Source: Variovorax sp. dw_308 (GTDB lineage Bacteria > Pseudomonadota > Gammaproteobacteria > Burkholderiales > Burkholderiaceae_C). Taken from it: a stretch of DNA of 64,000 bases. The position numbers and the translations under genes were made by a program. The stretch spans positions 62,001 to 126,000 of the forward strand of contig NZ_JAATOM010000010.1 in assembly GCF_019207085.1 (NCBI RefSeq), read 5' to 3'. A model generated the notes under the pieces. The model had not been told where the DNA came from. It ran no database searches and saw nothing but the letters and a program-made list of their open reading frames with translations. Shown one piece after another: positions 9,095 through 17,239 of the stretch (its first letter is position 1; every line of letters starts with the position of its first letter).

Positions 9095-9751
9095 ATGAAG
9101 TTGTTCGTCCCCTTCCTGCTCGCTGCCCTGCTGGGCGCCACCGGCACTTCCAGCTTCGCGGCTGACGAGCATGCGGCAGCACCCGCTGCCGCCGCACCGG
9201 CCAAACCCAAGCCGGACCTGGCAAAGGGTGACACGGTCTACAACGCCAAGGCCTGCGCCTCATGCCACAACCCGGACGGCAACTCGGCGGTCCCGGCGAA
9301 TCCCAAGCTGGCGCAACAGCATCCGGAATACATCCTCAAGCAGCTGGAAGAATTCAAGTCCGGCAAGCGCAAGAGCGCCATCATGTCGCCGATGGCCGCG
9401 ACCCTGAGCGACCAGGAGATGCGCGACATCGCCTGGTTCGTGGGCTCGAAGACCGCCAAGCCCGGCTTCGCCAAGAGCAAGGAAACGGTCGAGCTGGGCG
9501 AGCGCATCTACCGTGGCGGCATTGCCGACCGCCAGGTGCCGGCCTGCGCAGGCTGCCACAGCCCGAACGGCGCCGGCATCCCGGCCCAGTACCCGCGCCT
9601 TGGCGGCCAGCATGCCGACTACCTGGTCACGCAACTCGTCGCCTTCCGCGACGGCGGCCGCACCAACGCACCGATGATGACGGGCGTGGCTGCCAAGCTG
9701 AACGACCGCGAGATCAAGGCGGTTTCCGATTACATCGCCGGATTGCGCTGA
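9095..9751 (+). CDS. diheme cytochrome c4
   Basis: A 218-residue periplasmic diheme cytochrome of the c4 family, an electron carrier to terminal oxidases. A Sec signal peptide ends near SFAAD (about residue 22), followed by an Ala/Pro/Lys linker. Two c-type heme sites are present, CASCH (54-58) and CAGCH (151-155). Each half has the expected distal Met region, SPMAATL in the first and APMMTGVA in the second. It lies just upstream of the System II cytochrome c maturation genes that would attach its hemes, but an intrinsic terminator separates them. Confidence 0.93.
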   Translation: MKLFVPFLLAALLGATGTSSFAADEHAAAPAAAAPAKPKPDLAKGDTVYNAKACASCHNPDGNSAVPANPKLAQQHPEYILKQLEEFKSGKRKSAIMSPMAATLSDQEMRDIAWFVGSKTAKPGFAKSKETVELGERIYRGGIADRQVPACAGCHSPNGAGIPAQYPRLGGQHADYLVTQLVAFRDGGRTNAPMMTGVAAKLNDREIKAVSDYIAGLR

Positions 9752-9797
9752 AACCACGCATTCCGGCTGAACCAAACGCCAACAGAGAACCCCAAGC

Positions 9798-9837
9798 AAG
9801 GCGGGTCCGTCCATCCGGATGGCCCGCCTTTGTCTTT
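9798..9837 (+). terminator. intrinsic terminator after cytochrome c4
   Basis: AAGGCGGG and CCCGCCTT form an eight-pair stem, extended inward by a shorter CC/GG pairing, followed by TTGTCTTT. Confidence 0.7.
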
Positions 9838-9860
9838 GGCACCAGCGCTTTCCATTCTTC

Positions 9861-12017
9861 ATGTCCGTCTCCGTCTCCACCCACGGCCTTCGCCTGAAAC
9901 GCGGCTCGCATGCCCTGCGCGCCGCGGTGGAGCTGCTGTCGTCGATGCGCTTTGCCATCGCGCTGCTCACGGTGATCTGCATCGCCTCGATCATCGGCAC
10001 CGTGCTCAAGCAGCACGAACCCGTCGGCAACTACGTCAACCAGTTCGGTCCGTTCTGGGCGCAGGTGTTTCGCGCGGCGCTGCTCGACTCGGTCTACAGC
10101 GCCTGGTGGTTCCTGCTGATCCTGCTGTTCCTGGTGATCAGCACCTCGCTCTGCGTGGCGCGCAACACGCCGCGCATCCTGGCTGACTTCAAGGTCTTCA
10201 AGGAAGACATCCGCGCCCAGAGCCTGAAGGCCTTCGGCCAACGGGCCGAGACGGTGCTGGTCGAGACGCCCGACATGGCGGCCAACCGCATCGGACAGTT
10301 GCTTTCGGGCGGCGGCTGGAAGGTCAAGCTGCAGCGGCGCGAACTGCCTGGTAGGGAGGGTGGCTGGATGGTGGCCGCCCGCGCCGGCGGTGCACACAAG
10401 CTGGGCTATATCGCCGCGCACAGCGCCATCGTGCTGGTGTGCATCGGCGGCCTGCTGGACGGCGACCTGATCGTCACGGCGCAGACCTGGTTCGCCGGCA
10501 AGAGCGTCTACACCGGCGGCGGCATGATCGCCGACGTCCCGCCGCAGCATCGCCTGTCGGCGAGCAATCCCACCTTCCGCGGCAACATCCTGGTGCCCGA
10601 GGGTGGGCAGGCCGGCGTGGCGATCCTGAACCAGTCGACCGGCGTGCTGCTGCAGGAACTGCCCTTCTCGATCGAACTGAAGAAATTCATCGTCGACTAT
10701 TACTCGACCGGCATGCCCAAGCTGTTCGCCAGCGAAGTGGTGCTGCACGACCGGCAGACGGGTGAGAGCAAGACGGCGCGCATCGAGGTGAACCATCCGG
10801 CGAGCTGGAGAGGCATCGAGATCTACCAATCCAGCTTCGACGACGGCGGCTCTTCCGTGACGCTCAAGTCGGTGCCGATGGCCGCTGCGGCCAAGCCATT
10901 CGAGATCGAAGGCACCATCGGCAGCAGCGCCCAGCTCACCAACGGCTCCGAGAAGCTCACCCTCGAATACACCGCGCTGCGCGTCATCAACGTTGAGAAC
11001 TTCGGGGATGCAGCCAGCGGCAGCGGCGCCGACGTGCGCAAGGTGGACCTGGTGCACGACCTGCAATCGCGGCTCGGCGCGGCCAACAAGACCGACAAGC
11101 CGAAAACGTTGCGCAACATCGGCCCCAGCATCAGCTACAAGCTGCGCGACGCTTCGGGCCAGGCGCGGGAGTTCCAGAACTACATGGCCCCCGTCGATGC
11201 AGGCGATGGCATGCCCGTGTTCCTGCTGGGCGTTCGCGAGAAGCCCGAAGAGCCCTTCCGCTACCTGCGCGTCCCGGCCGACGACAAGGGCACGATGGAC
11301 GGCTTCGTCCAGATGCGCGCCGCCCTGGCCGACGCCGCCCTGCGCGAAAAGGCGATCGACCGCTACATCGCCCGCGTGGGCGATTCGAAGCGCCCTGAGC
11401 TGGCCGAGCAACTGCGCGTGTCGGCCGCGCGAGCACTGGGCCTGTTCGCCGGCGCCGAGCGCGTCAAGCCCGACAGCCCGGGCAGCGGCGGCTGGCAGGC
11501 CATCGCGGATTTCATGGAAGTCAACGTGCCGCAGGCCGAGCGCGAGCGCGCGGGCACGGTGCTGGTGCGTATCCTGAACGACGTGCTGTTCGAGGTGCTC
11601 AACCTGAGCCGCGAAAAGGCCGGCCTGCCCGAGATGCCGCCGGACCAGCAGTCGCAGGCTTTCCTGACGCAGTCGGTGCTGGCCATCAGCGATTCGGCCT
11701 TCTATCCGGCGCCCATGGCGCTCATGCTCAGCGACTTCAAGCAGGTGCAGGCCAGCGTGTTCCAGGTGGCGCGTGCGCCCGGCAAGAACATCGTCTACCT
11801 GGGCTGCCTGTTGCTCATCATCGGCATTTTTGCGATGCTGTACGTGCGTGAGCGCAGGCTCTGGGTCTGGCTGACGCCCGACGGCTTGCGGGCCGGCGAT
11901 ACGGCGGCCACCATGGCGTTCTCGGTCAATCGCAAGACCATGGACAGCGACCGCGAATTCGAGCATCTCAAGGCAAGGCTGCTCGCCATCGACACAAGCA
12001 AGGAGACGGTGTCATGA
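9861..12017 (+). CDS. resB: System II cytochrome c biogenesis protein ResB
   Basis: A 718-residue inner membrane protein, the ResB (CcsB) half of the System II heme-delivery and attachment complex. Three N-terminal membrane segments (within about 28-60, 80-115 and 180-205) are followed by a very large periplasmic domain (about 210-650) and a final membrane segment (LGCLLLIIGIFAMLYV). It ends in a cytoplasmic tail. The downstream partner gene overlaps it by four bases. No ribosome-binding site is clear before ATG 9861. An ATG at 9819 in the same frame lies inside the preceding terminator. Confidence 0.93.
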   Translation: MSVSVSTHGLRLKRGSHALRAAVELLSSMRFAIALLTVICIASIIGTVLKQHEPVGNYVNQFGPFWAQVFRAALLDSVYSAWWFLLILLFLVISTSLCVARNTPRILADFKVFKEDIRAQSLKAFGQRAETVLVETPDMAANRIGQLLSGGGWKVKLQRRELPGREGGWMVAARAGGAHKLGYIAAHSAIVLVCIGGLLDGDLIVTAQTWFAGKSVYTGGGMIADVPPQHRLSASNPTFRGNILVPEGGQAGVAILNQSTGVLLQELPFSIELKKFIVDYYSTGMPKLFASEVVLHDRQTGESKTARIEVNHPASWRGIEIYQSSFDDGGSSVTLKSVPMAAAAKPFEIEGTIGSSAQLTNGSEKLTLEYTALRVINVENFGDAASGSGADVRKVDLVHDLQSRLGAANKTDKPKTLRNIGPSISYKLRDASGQAREFQNYMAPVDAGDGMPVFLLGVREKPEEPFRYLRVPADDKGTMDGFVQMRAALADAALREKAIDRYIARVGDSKRPELAEQLRVSAARALGLFAGAERVKPDSPGSGGWQAIADFMEVNVPQAERERAGTVLVRILNDVLFEVLNLSREKAGLPEMPPDQQSQAFLTQSVLAISDSAFYPAPMALMLSDFKQVQASVFQVARAPGKNIVYLGCLLLIIGIFAMLYVRERRLWVWLTPDGLRAGDTAATMAFSVNRKTMDSDREFEHLKARLLAIDTSKETVS

Positions 12018-13330
12018 CCACGACAACCCTGACGCTCAACGACAGCTGGCGGTCACGCCGCAATGCCTTCGACTGGCTCTTCGCGGTGCTGGTGCTGGCG
12101 GGGGGGGCCTTCGTGTTCTCGCGCTACTCGGCCTCGATGGACTACTACGAGAAGCCGATCCTCGTCGCTGCGATGGCGGCCGGCATATCGCTGGGCTGGT
12201 TCTGGCGACCGCTGCGCGTGCTGGCGCTCGTCGTGGCTGCCGCTTCATTGCTGGCGATCTCGTCGTACCAGGGTGACCTGGCGCGCGCCGACACGGTGTT
12301 CCAGCTCAAGTACTTCCTGTCGAGCCAGTCGGCCATCCTCTGGATGAGCGTGCTGTTCTTCATGAGCACGATGTTCTATTGGCTGGGCCTGTTCGGCGGC
12401 AAGCAGGGCGACGCGATGGAACTCATCGGCTCGCGCGTCGCGTGGGCGGCGGTGACGATGGCGCTCATCGGCACCATGGTCCGCTGGTACGAAAGTCATC
12501 AACTCGGCCCGGACATCGGCCACATCCCGGTCAGCAATCTGTACGAGGTGTTCGTGCTGTTCTGCTGGATCACGACCGCGTTCTACCTCTTCTTCGAGTC
12601 GCGCTACAAGACGCGTTCGCTTGGCGCTTTCGTCATGCTGGTGGTCAGCGCGGCCGTGGGCTTCCTGCTCTGGTACACGCTGGTGCGGCAGGCGCATGAG
12701 ATCCAGCCGCTGGTGCCCGCACTTCAAAGCTGGTGGATGAAGCTGCATGTGCCGGCCAACTTCATCGGCTATGGCACTTTTTCGCTGGCCGCGATGGTTT
12801 CGTTCGCCTACCTCATCAAGCAGCAGGCGGATGAAACCCGCTTGTACAAGCTCACGCCGATCTGGCTCTTCGGCATTGCGTTGAGCTTCGTGCCGGTGGC
12901 CTTCCGCCAGCGCGTGCAGGAGGCGGGCGGCAGCTATTGGTTGGTGTACGCGGCCATTTCGGCCGTGATCGCGGCCGGCATCCTGATGGGGCGCAGGCGC
13001 ATCGCCTCGCGGCTGCCGTCGCTGGAGGTGCTGGACGACGTGATGTACAAGTCGATCACCGTCGGCTTCGCGTTCTTCACCATCGCGACGGTGCTCGGCG
13101 CACTCTGGGCGGCCGATGCCTGGGGCGGTTACTGGAGTTGGGACCCGAAGGAAACCTGGGCGCTCATCGTCTGGCTCAACTATGCAGCCTGGCTGCACAT
13201 GCGGCTGGTCAAGGGCTTGCGTGGCACCGTGGCTGCCTGGTGGGCGCTCGGCGGCCTGGCCGTGACCACCTTTGCCTTCCTCGGGGTGAACATGTTCCTG
13301 AGCGGCTTGCACAGCTACGGAACGCTGTGA
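12014..13330 (+). CDS. ccsA: System II cytochrome c synthase CcsA (ResC)
   Basis: A 438-residue polytopic protein that carries heme across the membrane and attaches it to apocytochromes together with ResB; some databases label this family CcsB. The tryptophan-rich WWD motif is clear in WGGYWSWDPKETWALIVWL, and conserved His residues flank it (one in VRQAHEIQP, one near KLHVPANF, one in AWLHMRL). Its ATG overlaps the resB stop (ATGA), so translation is coupled. A GTGA overlap at its own stop opens a 34-codon frame to 13431 that does not reach the next gene. Confidence 0.93.
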   Translation: MTTTTLTLNDSWRSRRNAFDWLFAVLVLAGGAFVFSRYSASMDYYEKPILVAAMAAGISLGWFWRPLRVLALVVAAASLLAISSYQGDLARADTVFQLKYFLSSQSAILWMSVLFFMSTMFYWLGLFGGKQGDAMELIGSRVAWAAVTMALIGTMVRWYESHQLGPDIGHIPVSNLYEVFVLFCWITTAFYLFFESRYKTRSLGAFVMLVVSAAVGFLLWYTLVRQAHEIQPLVPALQSWWMKLHVPANFIGYGTFSLAAMVSFAYLIKQQADETRLYKLTPIWLFGIALSFVPVAFRQRVQEAGGSYWLVYAAISAVIAAGILMGRRRIASRLPSLEVLDDVMYKSITVGFAFFTIATVLGALWAADAWGGYWSWDPKETWALIVWLNYAAWLHMRLVKGLRGTVAAWWALGGLAVTTFAFLGVNMFLSGLHSYGTL

Positions 13331-13506
13331 GCCCGCAGGGTCGCGCCCGGCCCACGCCACCCCGGCAATCTCGCGGTGCTGCCGGCGGCACTTTCATGAC
13401 GTTTGAAACCGATCGGATCATCGGCGCGTAACCAGAGCGTGGTTCCATACGAACTACCCAGCGAGCCCCCAGGGCCGGGCCGCCCAGTCCGCCCCCGTGG
13501 GACCGC

Positions 13507-13531
13507 GTCGAGACGGCAAGGCCACATCGAC
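13507..13531. repeat. two-hairpin intergenic element, copy 2
   Basis: A 25-base hairpin with outer stem GTCGA/TCGAC and apical GGCAAGGCC, preceded by a C-rich then G-rich stretch (GCCCCCGTGGG). It differs at only two positions from the hairpin at 7261-7285. It lies in the 234-base gap between ccsA and msrP. Confidence 0.5.
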
Positions 13532-13564
13532 TCCAGAGTACAACGAGCCCAGCGAAAGGCGATC

Positions 13565-14563
13565 ATGCTGATTCAGTCCCGTCACAACGGCTTCGACCAC
13601 CCGGTCCCGAGCGACATCACGCCACGCGGCGTCTACGAGAGCCGGCGCGACATGCTCAAGCTGCTGGCTGGCGGCGCGGCCGGCGCGCTGCTCTCGTCGT
13701 GGGCCGCACGCGATGCCATGGCCGAGACAGCGGCCCCGGGCAAGCTGGCTGCGCTGGTCGGCGCCAAGTCTTCGGTGGCGGGCGCCATGACCACCGAAAA
13801 GGTGAGCGACTACAAGGACGTCACCAGCTACAACAACTACTACGAGTTCGGCACCGACAAGGCCGACCCGGCGAAGAACGCCGGCACGCTGAAGACGAAG
13901 CCGTGGACCGTCGAGGTCGAGGGCCTGGTCAAGAAGCCAGGCAAGTACGGCATCGAGGACCTGGTCAAGCTCAGCGCACAGGAAGAGCGCATCTATCGCC
14001 TGCGCTGCGTCGAGGGCTGGTCGATGGTGATTCCGTGGGTCGGTTATTCGCTGGCCGAACTCATCAAGAAGGTTGAGCCGCAGGGCAATGCGAAGTTCGT
14101 CGAGTTCGTGACGCTGGCCGACCCGAAGACGATGCCTTTCGTCGGCTCACGCGTGCTCGACTGGCCTTACGTCGAAGGCCTGCGCATGGACGAGGCGATG
14201 CACCCGCTCACGCTGCTGACCTTTGGCATGTACGGCGAGGTGCTGCCGAACCAGAACGGTGCGCCGGTGCGCATCGTGGTGCCATGGAAGTACGGCTTCA
14301 AGAGCGCCAAGTCGATCGTCAAGATCCGCTTCGTCGAGAAGGAGCCGGGCACGGCCTGGAACAAGGCCGCGGCCAACGAGTACGGCTTCTATTCGAACGT
14401 GAACCCGAACGTCGATCATCCGCGCTGGAGCCAGGCAACCGAGCGCCGCATCGGCGACGGCGGCGGCCTGTTCGCCAAGCGCACCAAGACACAGATGTTC
14501 AATGGCTACGAAGCGCAGGTCGGCCAGCTCTATGCGGGCATGGACCTGAAGAAGAACTACTGA
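13565..14563 (+). CDS. msrP: protein-methionine-sulfoxide reductase catalytic subunit MsrP
   Basis: A 332-residue periplasmic molybdopterin enzyme that repairs oxidised methionine in envelope proteins. The N terminus carries a twin-arginine signal (SRRDMLKLLAG, residues 26-36), so it should be exported folded by the TatABC system encoded at 60.4-62.0 kb. The Mo-ligand cysteine is Cys148 in YRLRCVEGWSM. The C-terminal NPNVDHPRWSQATERRIG block is typical of MsrP/YedY. The start has AAAGG eight bases upstream. MsrQ, its electron donor, follows directly. Confidence 0.96.
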   Translation: MLIQSRHNGFDHPVPSDITPRGVYESRRDMLKLLAGGAAGALLSSWAARDAMAETAAPGKLAALVGAKSSVAGAMTTEKVSDYKDVTSYNNYYEFGTDKADPAKNAGTLKTKPWTVEVEGLVKKPGKYGIEDLVKLSAQEERIYRLRCVEGWSMVIPWVGYSLAELIKKVEPQGNAKFVEFVTLADPKTMPFVGSRVLDWPYVEGLRMDEAMHPLTLLTFGMYGEVLPNQNGAPVRIVVPWKYGFKSAKSIVKIRFVEKEPGTAWNKAAANEYGFYSNVNPNVDHPRWSQATERRIGDGGGLFAKRTKTQMFNGYEAQVGQLYAGMDLKKNY

Positions 14564-14571
14564 GCGCGGCC

Positions 14572-15213
14572 ATGAACAAGCTGCTCATGCATCCGGCGGT
14601 CAAGCCGGTGTTGTTCGTGCTGTGCCTGCTGCCGTTCGCGTGGATGGTCTACGGCGCATTCACCAATGGCCTGGGCGCCAATCCCGCCGAATACCTGATA
14701 CGCAAGAACGGCGACTGGACGCTGCGCTTCATCTGCATCGTGCTGGCGGTGACGCCGCTGCGCGTCATGACGAAGTGGAATGCGCTGGCGCGCTTTCGCC
14801 GCATGCTGGGGCTGTTCGCCTACTTCTACGTGGTGTTGCACCTGCTGAGCTACAGCTGGTTCGACATGGGCTTCGAACTTGGCGACATCGCGAAGGACAT
14901 TGCGAAGCGGCCCTTCATCCTGGTCGGCTTCACGGGGTTCCTGCTGCTCACACCGTTGGCTGCGACCTCCTTCAATCGCGCGATAAAGGCGATGGGTGCG
15001 AAGCGCTGGCAACTATTGCACAAGCTCGTGTATGTGATCGCGGGACTGGGCCTGCTGCACTTCTTCTGGATGCGCGCAGCCAAGCACAATTTCAACGAAG
15101 TGTTCGTCTACGCCGCGATCATCGGCGTGCTGCTGGGCTGGCGCGTGTGGAACTTCGCGAGCAAGAAGATCGCCCCCGCGCCCGCGGGGCGGCCGCAATT
15201 GTCGAAGCGGTAG
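14572..15213 (+). CDS. msrQ: heme-binding membrane subunit MsrQ
   Basis: A 213-residue, six-helix ferric reductase-like membrane protein that passes electrons from the quinone pool or flavins to MsrP. Conserved family features include RRMLGLFAYFYVVLHLLSY with a heme-ligand His, LLTPLAATS, and WQLLHKLVYVIAGLGLLHF with two further ligand His residues. It begins eight bases after the msrP stop. The 94-base gap before convergent lysA contains an AGCGCT/AGCGCT hairpin but no U-tract. Confidence 0.95.
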   Translation: MNKLLMHPAVKPVLFVLCLLPFAWMVYGAFTNGLGANPAEYLIRKNGDWTLRFICIVLAVTPLRVMTKWNALARFRRMLGLFAYFYVVLHLLSYSWFDMGFELGDIAKDIAKRPFILVGFTGFLLLTPLAATSFNRAIKAMGAKRWQLLHKLVYVIAGLGLLHFFWMRAAKHNFNEVFVYAAIIGVLLGWRVWNFASKKIAPAPAGRPQLSKR

Positions 15214-15307
15214 GGGGCTGGCGCGGGGAGCGCTCGCAAAAGCGCTGCGCGATTGACTTGCGCTCCGCTGACGCAGCCCTCGCTGGCGGATCGAACGTTG
15301 CAGCCGA

Positions 15308-16579
15308 CTAGATTTTTTCGCTCAGCAACTGATCTTCCACCGACTCACGCCGCCGGATCAGCTTCGCGCTGTCGCCGCTGACCAGCACCTCGGCCGCACG
15401 GCCCCGTGTGTTGTAGTTGCTGGCCATGCTCATGCAGTAGGCCCCCGCCGACAGCACGGCCAGCAGGTCGCCCGCCTCGACCGCCAGCGCCCGGTCGCGG
15501 CCGATCCAGTCGCCGCTCTCGCACACGGGGCCGACCACGTCGTAGATCGTCGCGTCGGTCGAACGCTCGTGCACCGGCACGATCGCATGGAAGGCCTGGT
15601 ACATCGCTGGACGCGGCAGATCGTTCATGGCCGCGTCGATGATGCAGAAGTTCTTGTCTTCGCCGGGCTTGGTGTAGATCACCTCGGTCACGCAAACGCC
15701 GGCATTCCCGACCAGCGAGCGGCCGGGCTCGATGATGAACTTGCGGTCGCCAAAGCCGCGCGCGTCCACGCGTGCGAGCAACTGGGCCCAGAGGGCGTCG
15801 GCCGCTGGCGGCGTATCACCCTGGTAGTTGATGCCGAGTCCGCCGCCGAAGTCGATGTGGTGCAGCCGGATGCCGTCCTGCTCCACCGCTTCCACGAGGT
15901 CCAGGATCCGGTCCATGGCGTCGAGATACGGCGAGGCCTCGGTGATCTGCGAGCCGATGTGGCAGTCGATGCCCACGATCTGCAGGCCGGGCAGGGAGGC
16001 GGCATGCCGGTACGCTACGGGCGCGTGATCGTGCGCGATGCCGAACTTGTTGCCCTTCAATCCGGTGGAGATGTAGGGGTGCGTCTTCGGGTCGACGTTG
16101 GGGTTGATGCGCAGGCTGACCGGGGCGCGCTTGCCCATCGACAAGGCCACCTCGTTCAGCACGTCGAGTTCGGCTTCGCTCTCGACGTTGAAACAGCCGA
16201 TGTTGGCGGCCAGGCCTTCCCGCATTTCATCGCGCGTCTTGCCAACGCCGGAGAACACGATCTTGGCCGGGTCGGTGCCGACCGTTAAAGCGCGCGCCAG
16301 TTCGCCGCCGGACACGAGATCGAAACCGCAGCCCGCCTCGGCAAACACGCGCAACACACCCAGCGAGGAATTCGCCTTCATCGCATAGCAGATCAGGGCA
16401 TTGCGGCCTGCAAAGCCGCGCTGGTAGGCGGCGAGCGCATCGAGCATCCATTGCCTGGAATAGACGAACAGGGGCGTGCCATGTTCGCGCGCCAGCGCAT
16501 CGAGCGCCACGCCTTCGACGTGCAGTTGGCCATCGCGTCGAGCGACATGGGGATGGCCGGGCAGGGGGGTGATGTTCAC
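15308..16579 (-). CDS. lysA: diaminopimelate decarboxylase
   Basis: A 423-residue PLP enzyme of the alanine racemase fold, catalysing the last step of lysine synthesis. The PLP lysine is Lys68 in CYAMKANSS. Also present are HIGSQ, the glycine-rich phosphate loop FGGGLGINY, EPGRSLVGNAG, and the active-site cysteine region VVGPVCESGDW. Its ATG overlaps the lptM stop (ATGA). The lptM-lysA pairing with divergent cyaY is widespread in proteobacteria. Confidence 0.97.
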   Translation of the reverse strand: MNITPLPGHPHVARRDGQLHVEGVALDALAREHGTPLFVYSRQWMLDALAAYQRGFAGRNALICYAMKANSSLGVLRVFAEAGCGFDLVSGGELARALTVGTDPAKIVFSGVGKTRDEMREGLAANIGCFNVESEAELDVLNEVALSMGKRAPVSLRINPNVDPKTHPYISTGLKGNKFGIAHDHAPVAYRHAASLPGLQIVGIDCHIGSQITEASPYLDAMDRILDLVEAVEQDGIRLHHIDFGGGLGINYQGDTPPAADALWAQLLARVDARGFGDRKFIIEPGRSLVGNAGVCVTEVIYTKPGEDKNFCIIDAAMNDLPRPAMYQAFHAIVPVHERSTDATIYDVVGPVCESGDWIGRDRALAVEAGDLLAVLSAGAYCMSMASNYNTRGRAAEVLVSGDSAKLIRRRESVEDQLLSEKI

Positions 16580-16881
16580 TGGGTGGGTTCCGTGGTCTGG
16601 TCGGCGGGTGCGGGTGCGGGTTCGGTCGAGGTCGAGGTCGAGGTCGAGGTCGAGGTCGAGGTCGAGGTCGAGGCCGGGGCCGTCGCCGCGGGGGCTTGTG
16701 CAGGTGCCGTGGCGGATGGCTTGCGCGTTCCCGGGATCACCAGGTCAGGCAGGGTCGCACGGTTCGCGGCGGCCGGCTCGGTCGGCATGTAGAGGCTCCC
16801 ACGTTGACCGCAGCCGGTGATGCCGACCACGACCGATGGAAGGCCAAGCGCGATCACTAGAATTTGAGTGACTTTCAACAT
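16576..16881 (-). CDS. lptM: LPS assembly lipoprotein LptM (YifL)
   Basis: A 101-residue outer membrane lipoprotein. The signal peptide ends in a lipobox, GITGCGQRGSLY (Cys at about 28), and CGQRGSLYMP is the family hallmark. LptM is known to assist disulfide and barrel maturation of LptD. After residue 55 the protein becomes a low-complexity Pro/Ala/Ser/Thr tail containing a Ser-Thr repeat encoded by eight perfect 6-base units. It is longer than E. coli LptM because of this tail. Only 12 bases separate it from divergent cyaY. Confidence 0.88.
   Translation of the reverse strand: MLKVTQILVIALGLPSVVVGITGCGQRGSLYMPTEPAAANRATLPDLVIPGTRKPSATAPAQAPAATAPASTSTSTSTSTSTSTSTEPAPAPADQTTEPTQ
16625..16672. 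repeat. hexanucleotide tandem repeat in lptM, 8 units of GTCGAG
   Basis: Eight perfect copies of GTCGAG lie inside the lptM tail. On the coding strand they read TCG-ACC, giving alternating Ser-Thr. Units are six bases, so gain or loss of units would keep the frame and only change tail length. Confidence 0.9.
16858..16863 (+). promoter_or_regulatory. possible -10 box for cyaY inside lptM
   Basis: TAGAAT lies 31 bases before the cyaY ATG. Since only 12 bases separate the divergent genes, each promoter must overlap the other's coding region. No convincing -35 is seen. Confidence 0.3.
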
Positions 16882-16893
16882 CGTGAAATTGTA

Positions 16894-17229
16894 ATGACCG
16901 ACCCTGAGTACCTCGACCGCGCGGAAGCGGCGCTTGCCGCCATCGAACAGGGCTGCGACCGCCTCAACGACGCGACCGACGCGGACATCGACAACCAGCG
17001 GGTGGGCGGGATGATCACCATCACCTTCCCCAACAAGAGCCAGCTGATCGTGAACCTGCAGCCGCCCCTGCAGGAGATCTGGCTGGCGGCGCGCTCGGGC
17101 GGCTATCACTACCGGCAGGTCGAGGGGGTGTGGCGCGACACCAAGACCGGCGAGGAACTGTTCGCCAACCTCTCGCGCGAGGCAACGGCGCAATCGGGCC
17201 AGCCGCTGCAGTTCACCGCAGCGCGCTGA
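16894..17229 (+). CDS. cyaY: iron donor protein CyaY (frataxin homologue)
   Basis: A 111-residue frataxin-family protein that binds iron and modulates Fe-S cluster assembly on IscS. The acidic first helix (MTDPEYLDRAEAALAAIE) and the beta-sheet block GGMITITFPNKSQLIVNLQPPLQEIWLAA are typical; the sheet also has the conserved IWLA and GYHY. Start 16894 gives the usual CyaY N terminus; a TTG at 16864 would add ten residues. It is convergent with the PBP1a gene, whose stop is ten bases away. Confidence 0.95.
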   Translation: MTDPEYLDRAEAALAAIEQGCDRLNDATDADIDNQRVGGMITITFPNKSQLIVNLQPPLQEIWLAARSGGYHYRQVEGVWRDTKTGEELFANLSREATAQSGQPLQFTAAR

Positions 17230-17239
17230 GCGACGGCGC

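Noticed and set aside
9714..11966. A 750-codon minus-strand frame
   Set aside because: Antisense to resB, with shadow-type composition and no recognisable domain.
13328..13431. A GTG-started 34-codon frame overlapping the ccsA stop (GTGA)
   Set aside because: It resembles the mini-cistrons at its start but ends 133 bases before msrP with no stop/start joint, so it was not counted with them.
16625..16672. CRISPR-like repeat array
   Set aside because: The units are contiguous 6-base repeats without spacers and lie inside the lptM coding frame. No CRISPR array or cas gene was seen anywhere in the window.
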